This document shows, in pieces, positions 43,739-51,355 of a stretch of DNA of 64,000 bases (position 1 is its first letter; each line of letters begins with the position of its first letter). Where the stretch lies: NCBI GenBank assembly GCA_046327715.1, contig JAXLXY010000002.1:248001-312000 (forward strand), read 5' to 3'. Origin of the DNA: JADJOM01 sp046327715 (GTDB lineage: Bacteria; Gemmatimonadota; Gemmatimonadetes; Gemmatimonadales; GWC2-71-9). The position numbers and the translations under genes are program-made. The notes beneath the pieces are model-generated. The model was not told the origin of the DNA, did no database searches, and was given only the letters and a program-made list of their open reading frames with translations.

Positions 43739-46700
43739 ATGCCCGCACGCTTCTTCTTCCGCTGCCTTGGCCCCCCGGAGCTTCGTGGCCCCGGGGGCGA
43801 CCTGGTGCGCTTCCGGGTCCGGAAGCACCTGGCCCTGCTGGCGTACCTGGTCACCGAACCCCGGGAGCCGCTGCGCCGGGACCGGCTGGTCGACCTGCTG
43901 TGGCCCGACGCGCGGCCGGCGGAAGGCCGGCACAGCCTGGCCACGGCGCTGTCGGTGCTGCGGTCGCGGCTCGGGCCGCGGACCTTCGAGACCACCCGGG
44001 ACACCATCCGGTTCGTGGCCCCCGACCTGGCGGTGGACCTGGACCGCCTGGCGCGGGGAGACGTGCTGGGCGATGACCAGCACCCGCCGCTCATGGTGGC
44101 GGGCTTCCTCGAGGGCTTCGAGATCACCCGGGCGCCGGAGTTCATGTTCTGGCGCGATGGGATGCGGGCGCGCTGGCTGCCCCCGATCCGCGACGCCCTG
44201 GTCCTCCTGCTCGACCGCTGCCGCCGCACCGGCGACTTCGCCGCGATCGAGCCCCACGCGGACCGACTGCTGGCCCTCGACCCGCTCGCGGAGGACGCGG
44301 TGCGGGCCAAGATGGAGGCCCGGGCCTTTGCCGGGGACCGGGTCTCGGCGCTGCGGATCTTCCGCGCCTGGCGCGACCAGCTGGCGGAAGAGCTGGACGC
44401 CGCGCCCTCGCCGCTGCTGGAGGGGATGGCGCTCCGCCTGCGGCAGCGGGGGTACACCCCGGCGGGCGCGGCGCAGGTGCCGCCGGTGGCCACGGAGCAG
44501 TGGCGGCATCACGCCTTCGTGGGGCGGGCGCAGCAGTACCGGAAGCTGTACGAGCGCTGGGAGTCCACCCGGGACGGCGCCGGCCGGCACGGCCTGGTGC
44601 TGGGCGACTCGGGGCTCGGCAAGACGACGCTGCTGGAGCGGCTCACGATGGCCACCGGCCTCGAGGGGGCGGTCTCGGCCCGGGTGCAGTGCTACGAGAT
44701 GGAGCAGCAGATCCCGTACGCCGCCGTGGGGGGGCTGGTGCGGGTACTGCTGGAGCGGCCCGGGGCCGGCGGGACCAGCCCGGAGTGGCTGGCGGAGCTG
44801 GCCCGGATGATCCCGATGGTGGCGCTCCGCTACCGCAACCTGCCGCCGCCGCGGGACACCGCCGGCGAGAGCGCCCGGCTCCGCTTCACCGAGGCGGTGC
44901 ACGAGCTGATCACCGCCGTCGCGGAAGAGCATCCGGTGGTGCTGGTGGTGGATGATGTGCACCTGGCCGACGACGCCAGCATCGCGGTGCTGCACCTGCT
45001 CATGCGGCGCACCCAGGACCAGCGGGCGATGCTGCTGCTCGCGGCGCGGGAGCCCGAGCTCCAGGGGGCGCCGAGCGCGCGGCGGCTGCTGGAGGTGATG
45101 GAGCCGCTGGGACTCGAGGCGGTGCGGCTGGAGCCGCTCACGCCGGAGGAGATGGGGGTGGTGGTGGAGGCGCTGGCCGCCGGCGCGGAACAGGTGCTGC
45201 CGGCGCCGGTGCGGGTGGCGCTGCTGCAGGCGGCGGCCGGAGTGCCGATGCTGGCGGAGCTCCTGTTCGACGATTGGCGGCAGCACGGGGAGCAGTGCCT
45301 GGCGCTGGCGGTCGGCGCGATGACCGAGGACCCGGCGCGGGCGCCCGACCACGCGGCGGCGTACGAGCAGCTCTTTGCCCGGGTGCTGCGCGACCTCTCG
45401 CCCACGGCGCGCTCGGCGCTGCACCTGGCGGCCATCCTCGGCGAGCGGCTCAACGACCTCTCGATGTACGACATCGTGGATCTCACCCTGGCCGATACCC
45501 TGAAGGGCCTGACGGAGCTCACCGGGACGCGGATCCTGCGGGATGGCGGGAAGGGGGTCGAGTTCCGGAACGAGCTGCTGCGGCGGTACACCTATCTGGA
45601 GGTGCCGTCACCGGTGCGGCGGGCGGTGCATGGGCGCATCGCCGACCGGCTGCTGGCGGCGGAGGGGCGCGGGGAGCCGGTACCGGGGCTGATGCTGGCG
45701 TGGCACTGCTACCGGGCGGGGCGGCCGGCGGAGGCGGAGCCCTACCTGCTGCGGGGGGCGCAGGAGACCCTGGCCAAGGGGGCGCCGGTGGAGGCGGAGC
45801 TGGCGTTGTCGAGCGCGCTGCCCTCATTGAGCGTGCGGTACCGGGTGCCGGCCCAGCTGGCGCTGGTGCAGGCGCTGCAGGAGCAGGGGCGGTGGGGGGA
45901 GTCGTTGGGGTGCCTGCCGTCCGGGCAAACGGGCCTGCTGACCGGGATGGAGCGCGCGCTTCAACTTGCAGGGAGAGCTCGACTTTGTACCGAAAGCGGA
46001 CAGGCTGAGGAATTGGTGGGCCTCGTCCTCGAGTGCCTGGCGGAGACTACTGACGACACCGAGAAAGTCCCACTGCTTTCCGCAGCGTATTGCCTAGTGT
46101 TCTCGACGCAGCGTCAAGACAGGTTAGCCGACCTTTTGGACATGACCTCGAAGTACTCATCTGGTCATCGGATATTTGAGCTAAGAGTCGCCGCGGCGCG
46201 CCTACTTGCGGTCGTCGCATACAGGAAACGAGTACTCACCCAATTTCCGGACATCAAGAACCTCCTCACCTCGCTGAGCGCTGAAGCCCAAGCCCGAGGA
46301 ATTGAGTCGAGCGCAGTCGCGGCTCTCTGCAATACAGTGGGTGCGTTTGCGGTGGGACGGGCGGAATATGAGTTTGCGATTCCATACGTGAAGGAGAGCA
46401 ATAGACTGTACGGCAAGCTCGGTGATCACCTGTCTGCATGCGTGACGTGTCAAAATCTCGCGATGTCACACGGGAGATTGGGCCAGTACAAGCTCGCCCT
46501 CGACTGGAGCACACGCGGAGTAACCATCGGGCAAGCGCATCGCGGCACCTGGCAGCTCGATCTCGTGAGACATTGGCACGCATGGTCGCTTGCGATGCTA
46601 GGAATGACGCGCGATGCTGTTCAGCAGATCGGGATGCTGAGGAATGCATGGAAGGAGCACGACATTCTCTGGGTCCGTCAGCGCCTGGGGTTCTTTGCAG

Positions 46701-47059
46701 CGGACCTGCTCTTGCTTACCGGTGCGAAGACCGATGCCGATGCGCTGGCCCTGGAAGTATCGGAGGACACTGGCATCCGCCCACTATCTTCTGGTGAAAT
46801 CGGTCGTTCTGCTCGCTGGACATACCGCCTAAGGGCGTACCTCGGGGTTCACGAGTGTACCCGGATTCTGGAGGATCTAGCCAATAACGGAGGGGAACTC
46901 GAGTCTTTTGACCAAGCAGAGTTATACGGATCGTTAGTGCTCTGCCGCGAGAGGCTTGGACTTAGCACAGAGACCGCACGCGTCGAGCTCTCCCTGGCAT
47001 TGTCCAGACTACCTGAGCCAGTTACAACCCAGCTTTTGAGACTGGAGGCATTCGACTAG
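43739..47059 (+). CDS. SARP-type transcriptional regulator with AAA ATPase and TPR sensor
   Basis: A 1106-residue regulator. Residues 1-95 are the OmpR-like DNA-binding domain (HLALLAYLVTEPREPLRRDRLVDLLWPD), 100-250 the bacterial transcriptional activation domain, about 260-740 a STAND-like ATPase with Walker A GDSGLGKTTLLERL (about 288) and Walker B VVLVVDDVHLADD (about 400), and 741-1106 a helical TPR-like region. Such proteins sense a ligand through the TPR part. GC content drops from about 73% to 55% at base 45961 (residue 741), exactly where the TPR part starts, so the gene looks chimeric. ATG 43739 is chosen; a TTG at 43712 is an alternative. Its stop shares CTAG with the convergent HD-GYP gene. 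Confidence 0.87.
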   Translation: MPARFFFRCLGPPELRGPGGDLVRFRVRKHLALLAYLVTEPREPLRRDRLVDLLWPDARPAEGRHSLATALSVLRSRLGPRTFETTRDTIRFVAPDLAVDLDRLARGDVLGDDQHPPLMVAGFLEGFEITRAPEFMFWRDGMRARWLPPIRDALVLLLDRCRRTGDFAAIEPHADRLLALDPLAEDAVRAKMEARAFAGDRVSALRIFRAWRDQLAEELDAAPSPLLEGMALRLRQRGYTPAGAAQVPPVATEQWRHHAFVGRAQQYRKLYERWESTRDGAGRHGLVLGDSGLGKTTLLERLTMATGLEGAVSARVQCYEMEQQIPYAAVGGLVRVLLERPGAGGTSPEWLAELARMIPMVALRYRNLPPPRDTAGESARLRFTEAVHELITAVAEEHPVVLVVDDVHLADDASIAVLHLLMRRTQDQRAMLLLAAREPELQGAPSARRLLEVMEPLGLEAVRLEPLTPEEMGVVVEALAAGAEQVLPAPVRVALLQAAAGVPMLAELLFDDWRQHGEQCLALAVGAMTEDPARAPDHAAAYEQLFARVLRDLSPTARSALHLAAILGERLNDLSMYDIVDLTLADTLKGLTELTGTRILRDGGKGVEFRNELLRRYTYLEVPSPVRRAVHGRIADRLLAAEGRGEPVPGLMLAWHCYRAGRPAEAEPYLLRGAQETLAKGAPVEAELALSSALPSLSVRYRVPAQLALVQALQEQGRWGESLGCLPSGQTGLLTGMERALQLAGRARLCTESGQAEELVGLVLECLAETTDDTEKVPLLSAAYCLVFSTQRQDRLADLLDMTSKYSSGHRIFELRVAAARLLAVVAYRKRVLTQFPDIKNLLTSLSAEAQARGIESSAVAALCNTVGAFAVGRAEYEFAIPYVKESNRLYGKLGDHLSACVTCQNLAMSHGRLGQYKLALDWSTRGVTIGQAHRGTWQLDLVRHWHAWSLAMLGMTRDAVQQIGMLRNAWKEHDILWVRQRLGFFAADLLLLTGAKTDADALALEVSEDTGIRPLSSGEIGRSARWTYRLRAYLGVHECTRILEDLANNGGELESFDQAELYGSLVLCRERLGLSTETARVELSLALSRLPEPVTTQLLRLEAFD

Positions 47060-48483
47060 AAGGCTCGGATTCTCGGCCAGCTCGGGCGCCCGCGAAGTAG
47101 CCCCCCAGGAGTCGACTGGACTCGCTTGGACCCGTTGTCGCTCGGAGATTCCGCGGGGCGGCTCGACGCAGCGGAGACATCCGACATGACCCTTCGCACT
47201 GTGACTGAGTTCACGACCATGTCGACAAGTCGCGGGTCAAACTGGGTGCCCCGGTACTTCTGGAGCTCGGCCACCACGGCGTCGATCGGCAGCCGCTTCC
47301 GGTAGGGCCGGTCGGTGGTCATGGCGTCGGTGGTGTCCGAGATCATGATGATCCGGGCCCCGAGCGGGATGGCCTCGCCGGCGAGGCCATCGGGGTAGCC
47401 ACCGCCGTCCCAGCGCTCGTGGTGGCTGCGCACCGCGTCCTGGACCGTGCCCCGGAACGACGAGATGATCCCCACCAGGTCGGCGCTCTTGACCGGGTGG
47501 GTCTGCAGCAGCGCGGTCTCCTCGGGCGTGAGCTTGGAGTCTTTCCGCAGCAGCGGGGCGAATTCCTCGTGGATTTTGCCGACGTCGTGGAGTACCGCAG
47601 CAGTGAATACCTGCTCGACCTCCTCAGCTGACATCTTCGCTTCTTGTGCTATCGCCTTCGCCAAAGTAGCGACACGGACCGAGTGGCCTGACGTGTATGG
47701 GTCTCGGGCCTCAATTGCCTTGACCATCAGATCGAGCAACTCGCGGCCGCTGTTCTGCAAGCGCCGATAGAGTCCATAGACATGCCTGATTGCCACAATT
47801 GGAGCCAGCGCCAAGACCAGCCCCAGCGAGCCAGCACCGACCCAGTCTTGGAAACCGACATACAGCCAGGCGAGTGCGATGGCAAGGAAGCTCGCCGCGA
47901 GATCATAGCCAATTACACCGCGCCCACTGAAGTGCCAGACCTCCATGAATCGATTGCCAGTGCTCGCTGAAATCACCGCACTGACCGTGGCAGAATTCGA
48001 CGTGAAGTAGAGTCCTGCGAACAACAAGAAATAGAACAGGTCATGCCCGAAATGGATGGCACCAAGCCGTTCGGTAGCCCCGAGCCCGAAAAGAGGAAAC
48101 TGCGCGCCAGCAAGCTCGGTGACGAGCAACCCACCTGCGACTGAGACTAGATGTTGGCACGCATTGAAGAGGACCTTGACCCCTGGCTTGCGATCAAGGA
48201 GTTGACTGATGGCAGTGGAGGCGCCTGCAATGAGGCTCCCCCAGAATGGGCCGAACAGAATCCCTGAGGCGAGGTGGATAACAAACGAGGTCGACCCTTT
48301 GGCCTCGAACCGGAGATTGCTCCCAGTTCGTTCGAGGAGGACGGCAACAACAATGAAACTGACGAATGGCCAACCGCCCGGGAATTCGGCATGACCCTGC
48401 CACGCCACCGCCAGACAACTGGCGGCGAGCATGACAGTACCGAAGACGATCACTCGAACACGGGTCGAATTGGCCGACATCAT
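47056..48483 (-). CDS. Membrane HD-GYP phosphodiesterase
   Basis: A 475-residue protein predicted to break down cyclic di-GMP. About eight N-terminal helices (residues 10-235) include GSTSFVIHLASGILFGPFWG and KVLFNACQHLVSVAGGLLV, a sensor region I cannot name. The HD-GYP domain (about 245-425) has TSGHSVRVATLAKAI, VLHDVGKI, HP in QTHPVKSADL, and HHERWDGGGYPDGLAG with the GYP motif. The gene is compositionally mixed: about 56% GC over the membrane part and first half of the HD domain, about 70% from 47540 down to 47221, then lower again. A 29-residue peptide gene lies just upstream. Confidence 0.88.
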   Translation of the reverse strand: MMSANSTRVRVIVFGTVMLAASCLAVAWQGHAEFPGGWPFVSFIVVAVLLERTGSNLRFEAKGSTSFVIHLASGILFGPFWGSLIAGASTAISQLLDRKPGVKVLFNACQHLVSVAGGLLVTELAGAQFPLFGLGATERLGAIHFGHDLFYFLLFAGLYFTSNSATVSAVISASTGNRFMEVWHFSGRGVIGYDLAASFLAIALAWLYVGFQDWVGAGSLGLVLALAPIVAIRHVYGLYRRLQNSGRELLDLMVKAIEARDPYTSGHSVRVATLAKAIAQEAKMSAEEVEQVFTAAVLHDVGKIHEEFAPLLRKDSKLTPEETALLQTHPVKSADLVGIISSFRGTVQDAVRSHHERWDGGGYPDGLAGEAIPLGARIIMISDTTDAMTTDRPYRKRLPIDAVVAELQKYRGTQFDPRLVDMVVNSVTVRRVMSDVSAASSRPAESPSDNGSKRVQSTPGGLLRGRPSWPRIRAF

Positions 48484-48533
48484 CTCTCGCTTTAAAAGTG
48501 AGGCGGCAGCCCCGGCCAAATCACCTCGTGGAA

Positions 48534-48623
48534 CTAGTTCCAGGAGATGGTTTCAGACGCAGTGAAAACCTTCACCGCAGCCTTCGCGACAAACGCCGCG
48601 ACCAGAGCATATACAGCGTGCAT
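48534..48623 (-). CDS. 29-residue micropeptide upstream of the HD-GYP gene
   Basis: A short open frame starting ATG 48623 with AAGGAG six nucleotides upstream, one of the best Shine-Dalgarno sites in the window. The product starts MHAVYALVAAF, continues with an Ala/Val/Lys-rich amphipathic stretch (VAKAAVKVF) and ends ASETISWN. It is too short for standard gene finding. It lies 50 nt before the HD-GYP ATG on the same strand, inside the low-GC segment. A signalling or regulatory peptide is possible; no homologue is known to me and expression is not shown. Confidence 0.5.
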   Translation of the reverse strand: MHAVYALVAAFVAKAAVKVFTASETISWN

Positions 48624-48773
48624 GAGCGTCTCCTTGTCGAGTACTGAAAGAACCCTCGGAAGGAGCCAAGCCTCGCTATGGCATGGCCGACGCTCCGCTC
48701 ATCAATTGTTCCGCTAGCCTCCGCTACTGCAACCAACACCGAGACCAGGGCTGCCGCCGTTTTTTCCCTTTCG

Positions 48774-49523
48774 TTATGTCGGTCGCCGGGCCTCGGCCCA
48801 GCGATTGGTGGCATCGAGGACGGCGAACACCGCCGCCCGCTCCGCACTTTCCTTGATTTCCGCGGTGCCGATCAGGAGCACGGCCTCGCGGCCGCCCAGC
48901 CCCTGCACCGCCACCAGGACGAACTGCCGGTCGAAGGCGTCGACCATCTTGGCGCCCTCGAGGGCCACCGAGTGGTCGGAGAGCAGCTGGTCGAGCACGT
49001 GCACCGCCGCGCGGGCGGCCGCCTCGACCTTGCTGCGCGGGGTGTCGGAGGACTCCTCCTCCGCGCTGCCGGTCTTGCCGCCGAAGGAGAGCGACACCGT
49101 CAGGCTCACCCGGTGGGGCCGCTTGCCGGGCGCCACGAAGAGCGACTCGAACAGCGCCGCGCGCTTCATGGCGCGGTCGCGGGCCACGCCCTTCTCCACC
49201 ACCTCGATGGGCCGCACCTCGGCGGTCTGGGCGATGCTGATCTTGCGATGGTCCACCTTGAGGCCGAGCTGGGCCAGGAGGGCGGATTCGATGTTCCGGA
49301 CCAGCTGCTTGGGCTGCAGCCCCGCATTGGCCAGGATGTGCACCTCGCTCACCTCGCCGAGCGGCGTGGTGACCACCCGGGCCGAGAGCACGCCCTCGAG
49401 GCTGGTGAGCAGGTTCTCCGCCCGGCGGACGCCCCAGGGATCGGGGGCGTTCTCGAACGTGCCCCCGGCGCGCGCGTCGCGCGGGGGCTGGTCGGGCTGC
49501 CGCAGGGGAGACGGTCCGGTCAC
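48774..49523 (-). CDS. Conserved hypothetical protein
   Basis: A 249-residue cytoplasmic protein. The N-terminal half has a compact alpha/beta unit: ENLLTSLEGVLSARVVTTPLGEVSEVHILAN, QPKQLVRNIESALLAQLGLKVDHRKISIAQ. The C-terminal half has another: VEAAARAAVHVLDQL, FVLVAVQGLGGREAVLLIGTAEIKESAERAAVFAVLDATN. A similar two-part protein occurs in other high-GC bacteria as far as I recall, without a known role. GTG 49523 lies 29 nt after the ferredoxin-GGDEF gene and has GAGGAG upstream, so the two are probably one operon. The stop at 48774 marks the return from low to host GC. Confidence 0.65.
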   Translation of the reverse strand: MTGPSPLRQPDQPPRDARAGGTFENAPDPWGVRRAENLLTSLEGVLSARVVTTPLGEVSEVHILANAGLQPKQLVRNIESALLAQLGLKVDHRKISIAQTAEVRPIEVVEKGVARDRAMKRAALFESLFVAPGKRPHRVSLTVSLSFGGKTGSAEEESSDTPRSKVEAAARAAVHVLDQLLSDHSVALEGAKMVDAFDRQFVLVAVQGLGGREAVLLIGTAEIKESAERAAVFAVLDATNRWAEARRPT

Positions 49524-49552
49524 GTCGGTCTACTCCTCGCGGGCGGGGGCCG

Positions 49553-51232
49553 TCATGCGACGGCGTTCCGCCCCAGGGACTTCGCCTGATAGAGCGCCCG
49601 GTCGGCCTGCACCAGGAGGTCACCTTCATGCGGGCGGCCCACGTCGTACTCGGCCACCCCGATACTCGCCGTCACATGCCCCACCGGGTACCCCAGCCGG
49701 CGCCCCACGCCCTCGATGCCGGCGCGGATGGCCTCGGCCACGCGGTTGGCGCCCTCGAGGTCGGTGCGGGTGAGGATCACCACGAACTCGTCGCCCCCGT
49801 AGCGCGCCGCCAGGTCGGAGGCGCGGATGGCGTGCCGGATCTCGGCCGCCACCGCCTTGAGCACCTGGTTCCCCGCCTCGTGCCCGAACTGGTCGTTCAC
49901 CTGCTTGAAGTAATCCAGGTCGATGAACAGCAGCGCGAACCCCTCGAGGCTCCGCTTGCTGCGCTCGATCTCGTACGTCAGCCGGTCGTGCAGCACCCGG
50001 TAGGCGGAGAGTCCGGTGAGCGCGTCGACCGCGCTGTCGCGCTCGGCCTCCTCCACCCGCCGCGCCTGGTGCGGGGGACACTGCCGCAGGCTGGCCCGGC
50101 CCATGGCCGCCGCGTGGGCGAACAGCTCGCAGCTGGCGAACCCGCAGGCCCGGCAGTCCCACGCCTTCCCGTTGGGCCCCGGCCCGATGGCGTCGAGGAT
50201 CTCCTCGACCCGGGTCGGGTCGGCCTGCTGCAGCCGCGGCTCGATCTGGAAGGTGGCGCCGTAGCTCGCCACCACCGACTGGTCCACCACCGCGTAGCGG
50301 CTCCGGGGCGGCTCGGTACTCGCCACCAGGGACCGGCGCCAGAACAGCTCCTCCCGCGGGCCCGACAGCGGGTGGTCGAGCCACCCCTCGTGCGACAGCA
50401 CGTCCACGAAGCCCAGGTCCATCCGGTCCACCGTCACCGCGCGCGCCAGCGCCCGCAGCTCCGAGAGCCCCCGCACCTTCCGGAAGCGCTTGCTGGTGTG
50501 CGGCACCTCCTCGAGCATGGCGATGGGCAGCCCGCCCGCCGTCGAGAGATGCCGCCGCCGCTCACTCGGCACCCGGACGAAGTAGTCCGGCTGTGACTGC
50601 GGGTTCACCCCGCGCAGCCGGAGCAGCTGGTCCAGGTCCTTGAAGGTGATCGCCGCGTCCAGCTCCGGACGCCCCGCCGGCGGGCACACCGCCGCGTAGA
50701 CGATCTCCAGCCGCTCCCCCAGCTGCGCCCGCAGGTAGCGCGCCTCCGCCACCGCGGGAATGGTCACCGGGGCCAGATAGGGCACCAGCTCCGGGAACTC
50801 CCGGCGGATGGTGTCGACCACCACCGGATCGGTGGACCGGATCAGCGTGCCCCAGCTCGAGTCCTGCCACAGCTTGAGGTACTCCTGCGCCACCAGCTCA
50901 TCGCCCACCACGCCGCGGTTCACCATCCGGAACCCGGCCGCGTAGCAGGCGTTCACCACCTGCTCCGGCGTGGCGGGGTAGAAGTGCGCCGCCGCCTCGG
51001 GCGAGAGGATCAGGACCCCGCCGCCCCGCGCGGCCACCGCCATGGCCCGCCCCAGCTCCCCCGTGACCTCGATGGCGTCGTGCGGACAGGCCGGCACGCA
51101 GAGGCCGCACCGGATGCACGAGCCCTCCTCGATGCGGACGAGGGGCTCCTGCACTTCCACGGCACCTGTCGGGCAGACACGGACACACGCCAGGCATGCA
51201 ACGCATGTACCTGGATCAATCGAAAAGATCAC
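49553..51232 (-). CDS. Ferredoxin / [FeFe]-hydrogenase-like / GGDEF fusion protein
   Basis: A 559-residue protein. Residues 1-60 hold two [4Fe-4S] motifs (CVACLACVRVCP and CIRCGLCVPACP). Residues 75-330 resemble the [FeFe]-hydrogenase large-subunit fold, but the H-cluster motifs are degenerate: the position of TSCCP reads RSTDP and the second motif VCPPAGRPE keeps one cysteine. A further Fe-S motif follows (CRACGFASCELFAHAAAMGRASLRQCPP, split here as CRACGFASC and RQCPP; about 354-385). A GGDEF diguanylate cyclase ends the protein, with RYGGDEF intact and an RASD inhibitory site five residues upstream. This suggests redox control of cyclic di-GMP synthesis. GTG 51232 fits the ferredoxin start. 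Confidence 0.82.
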   Translation of the reverse strand: MIFSIDPGTCVACLACVRVCPTGAVEVQEPLVRIEEGSCIRCGLCVPACPHDAIEVTGELGRAMAVAARGGGVLILSPEAAAHFYPATPEQVVNACYAAGFRMVNRGVVGDELVAQEYLKLWQDSSWGTLIRSTDPVVVDTIRREFPELVPYLAPVTIPAVAEARYLRAQLGERLEIVYAAVCPPAGRPELDAAITFKDLDQLLRLRGVNPQSQPDYFVRVPSERRRHLSTAGGLPIAMLEEVPHTSKRFRKVRGLSELRALARAVTVDRMDLGFVDVLSHEGWLDHPLSGPREELFWRRSLVASTEPPRSRYAVVDQSVVASYGATFQIEPRLQQADPTRVEEILDAIGPGPNGKAWDCRACGFASCELFAHAAAMGRASLRQCPPHQARRVEEAERDSAVDALTGLSAYRVLHDRLTYEIERSKRSLEGFALLFIDLDYFKQVNDQFGHEAGNQVLKAVAAEIRHAIRASDLAARYGGDEFVVILTRTDLEGANRVAEAIRAGIEGVGRRLGYPVGHVTASIGVAEYDVGRPHEGDLLVQADRALYQAKSLGRNAVA

Positions 51233-51275
51233 TGGAGAAGACCCTAGCTCGTTGGGGGTACTGGGTCTCGCTGCC

Positions 51276-51304
51276 AATATGTGATCCGGCCCCGGGCGTG
51301 TCAA
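51276..51304 (-). promoter_or_regulatory. Promoter of the ferredoxin-GGDEF gene
   Basis: Perfect TTGACA (51304-51299), 17-bp spacer, CATATT (51281-51276) on the minus strand; about 40 nt leader to GTG 51232. It is the best sigma-70-type promoter seen in the window. Confidence 0.7.
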
Positions 51305-51355
51305 GGATGCCCGAACCGGGAAATACAACGCTCTTCAGGACTTAGGTGGTGTCAC

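Noticed and set aside
48572..48773. A second small frame upstream of the micropeptide
   Set aside because: Candidate starts lack a Shine-Dalgarno sequence, the frames are short or run out of the upstream gene, and composition gives no support.
45961..48775. Insertion sequence or prophage as the source of the low-GC segment
   Set aside because: No transposase, integrase, terminal inverted repeats or phage genes are visible; the boundaries fall inside genes that stay in frame.
50600..51000. Catalytic [FeFe]-hydrogenase
   Set aside because: The H-cluster cysteine motifs are lost and no hydE/F/G maturation genes are seen, so H2 turnover is not supported.
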